A stretch of DNA of 12,455 bases from Smithellaceae bacterium (GCA_028704195.1 JAQVLL010000021.1:1-12455), one strand, 5' to 3'. Counted from the stretch's first letter, positions 5,479 to 12,455 are shown. Made by a program: numbers and translations. Notes: generated by a model from the sequence alone, not told the origin.

Positions 5479-7950
5479 TCAGGCCAGGATGGTTTTGGTT
5501 TTGATGACCTGAATCTGCTGCGACTGGGCGGCGGAACAACCTAAAACATGCCCAATAATGTCAATGGGCCGGGTGGAGCCGGTTTGCGCATGACGCAGCG
5601 AGGCGGTGATTTTTTTCTCTGCGGCATTGAAGGTCAATCCCTCAACAAAGGGGCGGATGTCGCGGGTGACGGTTTTCCTCTTGGACTGTCTGGAAATCGT
5701 GAACGACGTTGATGCCAGAAATCCTTCAATATTATCTTTCATGTTATTTAACTGATCTTCTTTCATGTCGGCAGGCAGCATTATGTCGTAGGTAAAGCCA
5801 TGAAGTGAACGGGCCAGGTCTTTGGCGACATAGGAAAGCAATTGGATTTCAGTGATCTCCAATCCGGCGGGCAGGGCGTCATTGATTTCACTTTTCAGGA
5901 AATACAGATCATGGGGATATTCGGAGGCCGTAACATCCATGTATTCCTCCAGGCTGGACATTCCCACGGATGTGGCGGTTGCAAAGGATATTTTCGGATG
6001 CGGGTGAAATCCCGCTGAATAGCAAAGTGAAAGGGAACTGCGGCGCAGGGCGCGGGTGAGTGCCATGGCCAGTTCCAGATGCGATAAAAAGCGGGCACGG
6101 CCGGTTTTTGCAAAGCTCAGACGGTAAACTTTTTCACTGTTGCGCGGGGCGGCTGCTATGCTTTCCGTCCGGATTGGGGGAAGGTCCGGATCTGAAAAAA
6201 TGTTTTGTATTTCCGAAAAATCGCATACCCCGCAGTTCTGACAGGCATCCTGGCGGCAGTCCGGCGTGGATTTTTGTTCATCGGACTTCAGTTTTTCCGA
6301 AAGCAGGAAATCACGGCTCACACCGCAGTCGATGTTGTCCCAGGGCAGGGACTCTCCGGCGGAGCGTTCCCGCAGATAGTCGTCAATTGATATTCCGGAT
6401 TCCCGGATGGCTTCCTGCCACAGGTCAAAGCGCAGAATCTCGCTCCAGCCGTCAAAGCGGCAGCCTTTTTGCCAGGCGCAAAGAAGCAGATCCCCGATTC
6501 TTTCATCGCCCCTGGCAAACAGTCCTTCCAGCAGGCTCATCCGGGCGTCATGCCATTTGACGCTGAGATTGCGGTTGTTCATCCGCTGCCGGATAAAATT
6601 CTGCCGGGCATACGTTTCGTCGAGTGACAGCTGTTTTGCCCACTGAAAGGGAGTGTGAGGTTTGGGGACAAATGTGGAAAGGCTGATGGTGACCTGACCG
6701 CGGTGACGGGCCGCCCGCAGTGCCTGATAGCCCAGGTCAATGATGCCGGCCAGATCGCTTTCTTCTTCATGCGGCAGACCGATCATGAAATACAGTTTGA
6801 TGGTTTTCCAGCCGGCGGCAAACACCTGATCCACGGAGGAGAGCAGGTCTGCGGCGATATTGCCTTTGTTGATGATTTGACGCATTTTGTCCGTTCCCGC
6901 TTCGGGTGCCAGGGTAAAGCTGGTTTTGCGCGTACGCTTGATTTCTTCGATCAGGGTTCGATTGAGCGATTCAACTCTCAGCGAGGGCAGGGCGAGCGCG
7001 ACTCTTTCGGAGCCATGCTTGTGCATGAGATTCCGGATGAGCGGCTGAATGCAACTGTAATCCCCGGAACTGAGCGCCAGAAGCGATATCTCATCATGGC
7101 CGGTTGCCTGAAGGGCCTTTTCAGCCATTTTCATAATGAGCCGGGCGTTTCTTTCCCGGTATGGACGCCAGATCATGCCTGCCTGGCAAAACCGGCATCC
7201 CCTGGTGCAGCCTCGTGCGATTTCCAGTACAATGCGGTCGTGGACGGTCTGCATGAGCGGTACAATCGGCGCGACGGGGTGAGGCCAGTCGTTCAGATCA
7301 ACGGCTTTTCTTTTTTTGATGATTGCGTTTTTGCCGTGTACACGAGGAGCATAAATGCCGCTGATTCCGGACAGCTTTTCGAGCACAGCCCCTCTGGAAA
7401 GAGATTGTTTTTTCGCCGAGGAAACAGCGGCGGTAATTTCCGTAACAACTTCTTCCCCTTCGCCGATGACGAATGCGTCGATAAATCCTTCAAGAGGGGC
7501 GGGATTGAATGTACAGGGACCCCCGGCGATGATCAGCGGGTGATTCTCCCGGCGGTCATCCGACCGAAGCGGGATTCCCCCCAGGTCCATCATGTTGAGC
7601 ATGTTCGTATAGGATAATTCATACTGCAGCGAAAAGCCGATAATGTCGAAAGCCCCCATTGGCCTGGCGGATTCGAGCGATGTCAGGGGAAGGTGATGAT
7701 CGCGAAGCTGACGTTCACGGTCCGGCCAGGGAGCAAAACATCTTTCGGCGGCAACACCGGGAAGCGCATTCAATACAGCGTAGAGAATTTGCATCCCCAG
7801 GTGGGACATGCCCACTTCATAGGTATCGGGAAAGGCAAGCAAAAAGCGGACATCGGCGTTGTCTTTACTGACGGAGTTGACTTCCGTGCCGATATAGCGG
7901 CTTGGTTTTTCGGCAATGGTCAACAGCTCATCGTGAATGTTCTGGGTCAT
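5479..7950 (-). CDS. Radical SAM protein with C-terminal DUF2344 domain (TIGR03960-like)
   Basis: This 823-residue protein joins three parts. Residues 1-220 resemble the cobalamin-binding-like N-terminal region of large radical SAM proteins (FPDTYEVGMSHLGMQ, IIAGGPCTFNP). The radical SAM core carries C248-x3-C252-x2-C255 in ARGCTRGCRFCQAG, which binds the 4Fe-4S cluster that cleaves S-adenosylmethionine; TLAPEAGTDKMR and KLYFMIGLP continue the barrel. Residues about 605-820 are a DUF2344 domain (VYRLSFAKTGRARFLSHLE, SAGFHPHPKISFA). A linker Cys cluster (C565, C570, C573, C576) may bind a second metal centre. The family is widespread, often near ribonuclease E/G and ribosomal protein genes, and its reaction is unknown; an RNA or tRNA modification role is a guess. 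Start: ATG with AAGGA 5-6 bases upstream. It lies 35 bp after the 132-aa gene, so they are probably cotranscribed. Confidence 0.92.
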   Translation of the reverse strand: MTQNIHDELLTIAEKPSRYIGTEVNSVSKDNADVRFLLAFPDTYEVGMSHLGMQILYAVLNALPGVAAERCFAPWPDRERQLRDHHLPLTSLESARPMGAFDIIGFSLQYELSYTNMLNMMDLGGIPLRSDDRRENHPLIIAGGPCTFNPAPLEGFIDAFVIGEGEEVVTEITAAVSSAKKQSLSRGAVLEKLSGISGIYAPRVHGKNAIIKKRKAVDLNDWPHPVAPIVPLMQTVHDRIVLEIARGCTRGCRFCQAGMIWRPYRERNARLIMKMAEKALQATGHDEISLLALSSGDYSCIQPLIRNLMHKHGSERVALALPSLRVESLNRTLIEEIKRTRKTSFTLAPEAGTDKMRQIINKGNIAADLLSSVDQVFAAGWKTIKLYFMIGLPHEEESDLAGIIDLGYQALRAARHRGQVTISLSTFVPKPHTPFQWAKQLSLDETYARQNFIRQRMNNRNLSVKWHDARMSLLEGLFARGDERIGDLLLCAWQKGCRFDGWSEILRFDLWQEAIRESGISIDDYLRERSAGESLPWDNIDCGVSRDFLLSEKLKSDEQKSTPDCRQDACQNCGVCDFSEIQNIFSDPDLPPIRTESIAAAPRNSEKVYRLSFAKTGRARFLSHLELAMALTRALRRSSLSLCYSAGFHPHPKISFATATSVGMSSLEEYMDVTASEYPHDLYFLKSEINDALPAGLEITEIQLLSYVAKDLARSLHGFTYDIMLPADMKEDQLNNMKDNIEGFLASTSFTISRQSKRKTVTRDIRPFVEGLTFNAAEKKITASLRHAQTGSTRPIDIIGHVLGCSAAQSQQIQVIKTKTILA

Positions 7951-7985
7951 GACTTCCTTTCCGTTTCAAGAAGGTGCGTTGGGGG

Positions 7986-8384
7986 TTATTCTGCTCGTTC
8001 CGGATAAGGGGCGGCCCGATACTTGAAGGGATTCAGCTTGATGTCTCTGAGCAGAGACAATGCCATTTTCTTTGCGAAATTCGGGGACGAAAGATAAGCG
8101 AGAGAGTTTTTCTTGAAGGTGTTTAAAAGCTCGGTACGGACGGATTCTTCATCGCTGTCATTGACAAATGATCTTTCCAGTTTGTGTTCGTAAGTCAGTT
8201 CATCTCCAAAAATATTTTTCAGCTGACGACAGTCTTCGGGGGAGGCGAAAAACGAATCCAAAACCTCGATTTTTACCTGAAAATATAATTCCACTTTTAT
8301 GGTATCTTTGGCAATGCGCCTAGAGGCGTCACTGATGTTCAGCGTCAGTCCGTTGGTAAGGTTGATCGTTTCGATTAATCCCAT
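7986..8384 (-). CDS. Conserved-looking hypothetical protein, 132 aa
   Basis: I do not recognise this protein. It has no signal peptide, no membrane segment and one cysteine (C52). Composition is mixed alpha/beta: an N-terminal region with alternating hydrophobic residues (KVELYFQVKIEV) suggests strands, and the charged C-terminal half suggests helices (SVRTELLNTFKKNSLAYL, FAKKMALSLLRDI). It starts at ATG 8384 with AGGAAA upstream on the minus strand and stops 35 bp before the radical SAM/DUF2344 gene, so it is probably the first gene of that operon. Codon use looks like its neighbours, which supports it being a real gene. A link to the radical SAM partner is inferred from position only. Confidence 0.75.
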   Translation of the reverse strand: MGLIETINLTNGLTLNISDASRRIAKDTIKVELYFQVKIEVLDSFFASPEDCRQLKNIFGDELTYEHKLERSFVNDSDEESVRTELLNTFKKNSLAYLSSPNFAKKMALSLLRDIKLNPFKYRAAPYPERAE

Positions 8385-8424
8385 TGTTTTTCTGTTTCCT
8401 GTTTTTTTGTTTTTCCAAACCGCT

Positions 8425-8449
8425 CCTGAAGGATAACGGGGCCTTCAGG
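8425..8449. promoter_or_regulatory. Perfect 8-bp palindrome in the divergent intergenic region
   Basis: CCTGAAGG (8425-8432) and CCTTCAGG (8442-8449) are exact inverted arms around a 9-base centre ATAACGGGG. It lies 41 bp upstream of the start of the 132-aa gene and about 150 bp upstream of the Cys-rich gene on the other strand. Neither side has the T-run of a terminator in the matching direction. A dimeric regulator site or an mRNA leader hairpin for the minus-strand operon are both possible. Confidence 0.5.
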
Positions 8450-8559
8450 GGGGAGGTTCCACAGCTGCATTGATTGAATACGTCGGTAAAACCGGTCCCG
8501 ATCTTTCTGGGCTTGAAAAGCCGACCCGGAAATACGAAACGGTAATACCATTTTTATTC

Positions 8560-8588
8560 TTGACCTGCAACGCCAATCCTCCTATAAA
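8560..8588 (+). promoter_or_regulatory. Sigma70-type promoter for the Cys-rich gene
   Basis: TTGACC (8560-8565) and TATAAA (8583-8588) are separated by exactly 17 bp. Transcription would start near 8594-8596, on or beside the ATG at 8596. That supports an internal start rather than the TTG further upstream at 8470, and suggests a leaderless or very short-leader mRNA. Confidence 0.5.
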
Positions 8589-8595
8589 GCTGACC

Positions 8596-9414
8596 ATGTC
8601 TTCGTCTTCTGAAATAATGGTTTTATGTCAGCCGGATGAGAGGAAATCCTGCGGTGCGTGCTGCGGTCTGTATAATTACGTGGACAGTTCGCGAGAGGCG
8701 CTTACAGAAAGGCTGCGCACCCGTACAAAACGATTTAGCGAGCTGGTCAAAACGCCGGATGATCTGAATCTCTATGCTGAGGCAACCTTTGCCGCGGAAG
8801 ATTTCACAAAAAGGTACGAAGTGATCTATTGCTGTGAATATCTTGGCTTTCTTGATGACAAAGAAAAAAGAGTAGGCTGTCTTGTTCATCCCATGCAGAA
8901 CAACGGGGTTGATATGCGGACGGTGTCATTTTACGGACGGGATGTCTGCGCCAATCATTTGTGTCCCAGCCATCATTTTATTCCGCTTTCTCAGCAACTC
9001 ATCCTATTGAAAATTATGGATGACTGGTACCTTTACGGTTTGTGCCTGACAGACATTGATCTGGTCGTTACATATTTTCGTCTGATTGCCAACCGGGTTG
9101 GACAGGACATCAAGCCCGAGGTGTTTGACATGCAGGAACTGAAGGATATTGCCTTGGAATATTTTGGCTGGAAGATAACCTGGCCCTTCCGATCGCCTTC
9201 GGCCAACCGGCTGGGTAAATACTATTTTGACGGATCGCAGTATATGATAAGCCATATTGACTATGAAAAGTTTGGAAAGGAACTGTCACCGCTTAATTCC
9301 ATATTTCTTAGTCTTTCATCGGAATTTCAAAACGGGGATGAAATTGAAGCAGCGGAAAAAATGGTCTGGAAAAATATAGAGAGTTTCGTGTCAATCTACC
9401 AGGATAATTTTTGA
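8596..9414 (+). CDS. Cys-rich, YkgJ-like putative metal-binding protein
   Basis: From the ATG at 8596 this is 272 residues. The cysteines are clustered: C19-x2-C22-C23 in SCGACCGLYNY near the N-terminus, C79-C80, C95 in VGCLVHP, and C118/C123 in RDVCANHLCPSHH. The CxxCC start followed by GCLVHP and RDVC resembles the YkgJ family of zinc- or iron-chelating proteins (CxxCC...GxCxIYxxRPxxCR). The assignment is by motif shape, not certainty, and the C-terminal half (about 140-272) matches nothing I know. The frame is open back to a TTG at 8470 with a GGGGAGG 13 bases upstream, but that extension of 42 residues looks unlike a domain and the promoter at 8560-8588 lies inside it. A later ATG at 8617 is also possible. 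No signal peptide or membrane helix is seen. It is probably transcribed alone, since hpt has its own promoter. Confidence 0.7.
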   Translation: MSSSSEIMVLCQPDERKSCGACCGLYNYVDSSREALTERLRTRTKRFSELVKTPDDLNLYAEATFAAEDFTKRYEVIYCCEYLGFLDDKEKRVGCLVHPMQNNGVDMRTVSFYGRDVCANHLCPSHHFIPLSQQLILLKIMDDWYLYGLCLTDIDLVVTYFRLIANRVGQDIKPEVFDMQELKDIALEYFGWKITWPFRSPSANRLGKYYFDGSQYMISHIDYEKFGKELSPLNSIFLSLSSEFQNGDEIEAAEKMVWKNIESFVSIYQDNF

Positions 9415-9421
9415 TTTTTTA

Positions 9422-9452
9422 TTGACAGGAAGAAGGAAACTTGGGTTATAAT
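9422..9452 (+). promoter_or_regulatory. Near-consensus sigma70 promoter for hpt
   Basis: A perfect TTGACA (9422-9427) and a perfect TATAAT (9447-9452) are separated by 19 bp, longer than the ideal 17. It begins 8 bases after the stop of the Cys-rich gene. The predicted leader (about 85 nt to the hpt start) contains GCAGC/GCTGC (9474-9485) as a short inverted repeat. No known purine riboswitch pattern is visible. Confidence 0.6.
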
Positions 9453-9544
9453 CTGCAAGAGATCAACCACCTCGCAGCAAGCTGCAAAGAATCATCACCC
9501 GTCGGGCAGCAGCGGGATTGAACGAAGGAATGGAGCAATCCGAA

Positions 9545-10078
9545 ATGACTGGACTATCAAAGGAAATTCTTATCCCCCAACCCGAAATATCCAGGCGTGT
9601 CCAGGAACTGGCCGACCAGATTTCCCGTGACTGTGCCGGGGAAGAAATCCTAGCGATCGGCGTTCTTAAAGGTGCTTTTGTTTTCATGTCGGATCTGGTA
9701 AGAGCGATGGCCGTTCCCTGTCAGACCGATTTTATCCGTGCTGTAAGCTATGGTGCCGGGTCTGAAAGTTCGGGCAATGTCGTGATCACCAAGGATGTTG
9801 AATTGCCTGTGGAAGGAAGGAATATTCTGATTGTTGAAGATATTGTGGATACCGGTTTAACCTTGCAGTCCATCGTTGATCATATAAAGCGAAGAAATCC
9901 GAAATCCATCAGAGTCTGTGCCTTCCTGGACAAGCGGAAAAGAAGAAAAGTTCCGTTTGAAGCGGATTATGTCGGTTTCAGCATGGACGACGGGTTTGTA
10001 GTTGGTTACGGACTGGATTTCAACGAGCAGTATCGCTTTTTACCCGATGTTTATGTGATTCGGACAGATGTTGATTAG
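9545..10078 (+). CDS. hpt: Hypoxanthine phosphoribosyltransferase
   Basis: The enzyme transfers phosphoribose from PRPP to hypoxanthine (and usually guanine) to make IMP or GMP in cytoplasmic purine salvage. From the ATG at 9545 it is 177 residues, typical for bacterial Hpt. The PRPP-binding signature is LIVEDIVDTGLTL at about 96-108, with the paired acidic residues E98-D99. LKGAF (41-45) is the pyrophosphate-binding loop, SYGAG (68-72) starts the flexible loop that closes over the active site, K130 in LDKRKRR is the base-contacting lysine, and VVGYGLDFNEQYR (152-164) is the C-terminal signature. The start is uncertain: in-frame TTG 9518 and ATG 9530 lie upstream. ATG 9545 is preferred because GGAG lies 9 bases before it and the protein then has the usual length. 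It is followed 17 bp later by the DUF3426 gene, forming a likely operon. Confidence 0.93.
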   Translation: MTGLSKEILIPQPEISRRVQELADQISRDCAGEEILAIGVLKGAFVFMSDLVRAMAVPCQTDFIRAVSYGAGSESSGNVVITKDVELPVEGRNILIVEDIVDTGLTLQSIVDHIKRRNPKSIRVCAFLDKRKRRKVPFEADYVGFSMDDGFVVGYGLDFNEQYRFLPDVYVIRTDVD

Positions 10079-10095
10079 ATAAAAAGAGGGAACCC

Positions 10096-11160
10096 ATGAT
10101 TATACAGTGCAGACAGTGCCGCACAAAATTCCGTTTTGATGATTTGAATATGGAAGGCGACGGTTTATGGATGCGCTGCAGCCGTTGCCATCATGTTTTC
10201 TTTCAGGAAAATCCCTTGAAATCGCATCCGCCAGCCGCTGCGTCTCCGGTTTTGCCCGTCTTCACAAAAGAAGTCGAGCCGGAAAAACCATCCACCCGAT
10301 TGGCATTTGAGCCGGCCGTTACCCCCGACGCTTCCCCGGCCGTCACCCCGGCTGCTCCCCCGACCGCCGAAAAAATACCCGAAGAAGATACCACGGACGT
10401 CATTCACGACCACGACGAGGTGTCTCCTGAACACCACGAAACAGAAGATGTAACAACAGAACCCGAAATGGCCAACCAGGCCGATTTGGAGCTTGCGGAT
10501 ATCACGTTTTCCAGGGAAACTGAAGAACTGGATGATACGGGTGAAACCATGGATATACCCGAAGAACAGCCGCCACAACCGATTCGTAAGAAGAGCAGGC
10601 GATGGATGGCTTTACTCTGGACGATTCTGGTTGTTTTCGTGATCCCGGCCGTTGTTTCTTTTGTGATCTTCCCGAAGATCGGAGAACGCTACATGAAACT
10701 CGGGGAACACGGAGTAAAGCAGATTATCAATTGGTTTGGCGGGTCAAATCCTTCAACAGGTCAATATGTGGCAGGATTCGTCAAGGTGCAGGATTTTCGG
10801 CAGCGGTTTGTGCATAATGATGCTCTGGGCAGAAGCATCCGGATTGTGGAAGGAACCGTCTTGAATCAGTCTGATTTTGCCATCGCCCGTATTATGATCA
10901 AGGTGGAGCTGCTCGATGCCGATTCCGTTATTTTAAGCGAACGCGTGAGTTATGCAGGGAATGTTTTGACGGATCAGGAACTCGCCACTCTTCCCGAAGA
11001 AGAAATGATGAAAAGACTTTCCATGCCGGAAGGAAAAAACGATCTCAATGAACGGGTGGTTCCTAACGGACAGATTCCTTTCATGCTTGTCTTTACGAAG
11101 GATCCGAAGAGCACCTTTAAAACCAGTGTTATCGTTTCAGGGGCGGAACGGCTGCTTTAG
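10096..11160 (+). CDS. Zinc-ribbon / DUF3426 single-pass membrane protein
   Basis: The 354-residue protein begins with an MJ0042-type zinc ribbon: C5-x2-C8 (QCRQC) and C28-x2-C31 (CSRC), expected to bind one Zn in the cytoplasm. Residues about 40-165 are a low-complexity Pro/Glu/Asp-rich linker. After a basic stop-transfer-like segment (RKKSRRW) comes one membrane helix at about 170-193 (MALLWTILVVFVIPAVVSFVI). The remainder, about 222-354, is a DUF3426 domain (IVEGTVLNQSDF, a beta-sandwich-like repeat) probably outside the cytoplasmic membrane. Proteins with this layout are common in proteobacteria and have no assigned reaction. AGAGGG lies 5 bases before the ATG. It starts 17 bp after hpt; coupling to purine salvage is inferred from position only. 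Confidence 0.9.
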   Translation: MIIQCRQCRTKFRFDDLNMEGDGLWMRCSRCHHVFFQENPLKSHPPAAASPVLPVFTKEVEPEKPSTRLAFEPAVTPDASPAVTPAAPPTAEKIPEEDTTDVIHDHDEVSPEHHETEDVTTEPEMANQADLELADITFSRETEELDDTGETMDIPEEQPPQPIRKKSRRWMALLWTILVVFVIPAVVSFVIFPKIGERYMKLGEHGVKQIINWFGGSNPSTGQYVAGFVKVQDFRQRFVHNDALGRSIRIVEGTVLNQSDFAIARIMIKVELLDADSVILSERVSYAGNVLTDQELATLPEEEMMKRLSMPEGKNDLNERVVPNGQIPFMLVFTKDPKSTFKTSVIVSGAERLL

Positions 11161-11164
11161 CTCA

Positions 11165-11178
11165 TCACCTGAAGGTGA
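11165..11178. repeat. Short palindrome after the DUF3426 gene
   Basis: TCACCT and AGGTGA are perfect 6-base inverted arms separated by GA, starting 4 bp after the stop codon. No T-run follows, so it is not a convincing terminator. The rest of this 109-bp gap has loosely repeated GTTCGAAGTTC-like bases and no clear promoter. Confidence 0.35.
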
Positions 11179-11269
11179 CACGTGGCTCGTAGTTCGAAGT
11201 TCATACGGTACCCAGTCGTTCTCTGCCGGGTGATTTGATTTTGAACCGGAAAAATAAAGGTAAAATCAT

Positions 11270-12148
11270 TTGAGATACGAAGGAAATATTTACCGGCCCT
11301 TCAGCGAAGCCAACAGCTACCTGCTGCAGTGTACCATCGGCTGCTCCCATAATCAGTGCACATTCTGCGGCATGTATAAAGGCGAGAAGTATCGCGTGCG
11401 CGACATTGCCGAGATCCTGGAAGATATCCGCATGGCGAAAGATTATTACGGCGATGTGGAAAAAGTGTTTCTTTGCGACGGCGATGCGATTGCCATAGAC
11501 ACGGACACCCTGCTTGTCATCCTTGAAAGGCTTTATGCAACTTTTCCGTCTTTGCGCCATGTCGGGAGTTATGTGGGACCCCAGAGCACGCTTTCCAAAA
11601 CGCCCGCCCAATTGCGGGCACTGAGAACGGCAGGTCTGACGAAAGCCTATATCGGGGTGGAGACCGGCGATGACGAACTGCTCAGGAAAGTCGGAAAAGG
11701 CGTGGGATACGATGAAATGCTTCGGGCCGGGCGCCTTCTGGTGGAAACGGACATCAATTTATCCGTCATGGTTCTCTTGGGGCTGGCGGGGCCGGGAGAG
11801 GCTTCGGTTCGACATGCGCTTGCCACGGCTAAAATCTGTAACGAGATACAACCCCGTTATCTGGCCGCCCTGACCGTCACCCCTGTGCCGGGAACCGTTC
11901 TGTACCGTCAGGTTCAGAACGGTGAATTTAAGCTGCTCGATCCCTTTGAAACCCTGACTGAGATGAAGCAGATTTTTGAAAATATCACGATGGACAATTT
12001 GAAGTTTGTCGGCTCTCATGCCTCCAACTACCTGCCGATTACCGGTACACTTCAAAAAGACAAGCAAAAAATGATTGCTATGGTAGATAAGGTTCTTAAC
12101 GTCCGCGATGAGAGACTGCTTCGCCCTGATTACCAGCGCGGCCTTTGA
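11270..12148 (+). CDS. Radical SAM protein with CX4CX2C cluster motif
   Basis: The 292-residue protein is a compact radical SAM enzyme of the COG1032/Elp3-fold type. The cluster cysteines are C25-x4-C30-x2-C33 in GCSHNQCTFCGMY, a recognised variant spacing rather than CX3CX2C. An extra C21 lies just upstream. FLCDGDA follows at the second strand, and GVETGDDELLRKVGKG and TPVPGTVLY fit the SAM-binding and barrel-closing parts. No accessory domain is visible, so the substrate is unknown. It starts at TTG 11270 with AAAGG 9 bases upstream, giving the family-typical N-terminus MRYEGNIYRPFSEANS. It lies 109 bp after the DUF3426 gene and could be part of the same transcript or independent. It converges with the Sua5/YrdC gene 27 bp away. 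Confidence 0.9.
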   Translation: MRYEGNIYRPFSEANSYLLQCTIGCSHNQCTFCGMYKGEKYRVRDIAEILEDIRMAKDYYGDVEKVFLCDGDAIAIDTDTLLVILERLYATFPSLRHVGSYVGPQSTLSKTPAQLRALRTAGLTKAYIGVETGDDELLRKVGKGVGYDEMLRAGRLLVETDINLSVMVLLGLAGPGEASVRHALATAKICNEIQPRYLAALTVTPVPGTVLYRQVQNGEFKLLDPFETLTEMKQIFENITMDNLKFVGSHASNYLPITGTLQKDKQKMIAMVDKVLNVRDERLLRPDYQRGL

Positions 12149-12175
12149 TTCTGATGCTGTGCGGAGGCAGGAAAA

Positions 12176-12455
12176 CTATTTTAGAGCCACACAATTCTGA
12201 ATGATTTCGCTGGCAATTGCACCGGGTCTAATGATCCGGACAGGTTCGCAAGATGCGTCAATGATGGTGGAGCCGGTACGGCTCCCTGTTTTCCCCGTGT
12301 CAACGATAGCTTCTATTTTATTGCCGATTTGCCGGATGACCTGATTAGCATCTTCACATTCGGGTGCGCCGGAGAGGTTCGCGCTGGTTGCGGTCAGCGG
12401 TTTGCCCGTTTCCCGGGCGATGTCCCTGGCAATGTCATTCCCGGATAAACTTATG
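12176..12455 (-). CDS. Threonylcarbamoyl-AMP synthase, Sua5/YrdC/YciO family (C-terminal part, truncated by the window)
   Basis: Read on the minus strand, an open frame enters from the right edge and ends with TAG at 12178-12176; 93 residues are visible and no start is present. The residues TGKPLTATSANLSGAP contain the family signature SANxSG, and RTGSTIIDAS followed by IIRPGAI is the usual C-terminal pattern of YrdC-domain proteins. These enzymes make threonylcarbamoyl-AMP from Thr, bicarbonate and ATP for the universal tRNA t6A37 modification. The roughly 110 N-terminal residues with the KxR-type ATP-binding part lie outside the window. The protein ends shortly after IIRPGAI (IASEIIQNCVALK), so it lacks the extra Sua5 domain and is a short TsaC/YwlC-like form. 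Assignment to the family is firm; tsaC versus a YciO-type paralogue cannot be decided. Confidence 0.88.
   Translation of the reverse strand, partial: ISLSGNDIARDIARETGKPLTATSANLSGAPECEDANQVIRQIGNKIEAIVDTGKTGSRTGSTIIDASCEPVRIIRPGAIASEIIQNCVALK

Noticed and set aside
6655..7617. 320-aa open frame on the plus strand opposite the radical SAM/DUF2344 gene
   Set aside because: It overlaps a clearly conserved gene over its whole length, including the cluster cysteines, and has no domain of its own.
8470..8595. TTG start giving a 42-residue N-terminal extension of the Cys-rich protein
   Set aside because: A good promoter lies inside the extension and the added residues look non-conserved, though a GGGGAGG upstream keeps it possible.
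11165..11178. Intrinsic terminator after the DUF3426 gene
   Set aside because: The stem is only 6 bp with a 2-base loop and there is no T-run downstream.

Overview
This window looks like chromosome from a mid-GC anaerobic proteobacterium-like lineage, most probably a former deltaproteobacterium (Desulfobacterota, Syntrophus/Smithella-like). That placement is an inference from gene content and protein style: an ADP-forming acyl-CoA synthetase alpha subunit, two uncharacterised radical SAM proteins, and a zinc-ribbon/DUF3426 membrane protein next to hpt. No marker gene fixes the taxon. No rRNA, tRNA, CRISPR array, complete insertion sequence or prophage gene was found.

Layout. Bases 1-844 hold the 3' end of a Ski2-like superfamily II helicase (+), cut by the left edge. 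The roughly 670-bp gap before uvrB is repeat-rich. It has a seven-copy heptamer array (851-899), then a small AT-rich GIY-YIG endonuclease gene (976-1263) sitting between two inverted 40-bp palindromic repeats (908-947 and 1261-1300), then two more related palindromes (1341-1370, 1461-1490). uvrB (1518-3512, +) is complete. After it come a strong hairpin (3551-3580) and a perfect 30-bp tandem duplication (3628-3693). On the minus strand lies a stand-alone alpha subunit of an ADP-forming acyl-CoA synthetase (3740-5146), preceded by a 332-bp gap. Upstream of that gap is a two-gene minus-strand operon: an unknown 132-aa gene (7986-8384) followed by an 823-aa radical SAM/DUF2344 fusion (5479-7950).

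A divergent intergenic region with a perfect palindrome (8425-8449) and a sigma70-type promoter separates that operon from a plus-strand Cys-rich, YkgJ-like gene (8596-9414). A second near-consensus promoter (9422-9452) drives hpt (hypoxanthine phosphoribosyltransferase) and the downstream zinc-ribbon/DUF3426 membrane protein (10096-11160). A radical SAM protein with a CX4CX2C cluster motif follows (11270-12148). It converges on the C-terminal part of a Sua5/YrdC threonylcarbamoyl-AMP synthase gene (minus strand, 12176-12455), cut by the right edge.

The protein-coding genes are mostly housekeeping (nucleotide excision repair, purine salvage, tRNA t6A synthesis) mixed with conserved genes of unknown function. 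The most unusual part is 845-1517. There a minimal GIY-YIG gene is bracketed by inverted palindromes, its stop codon lies inside one of them, and solo copies of related palindromes sit alongside. This resembles a tiny mobile or repeat-spreading unit, although no transposition has been shown.
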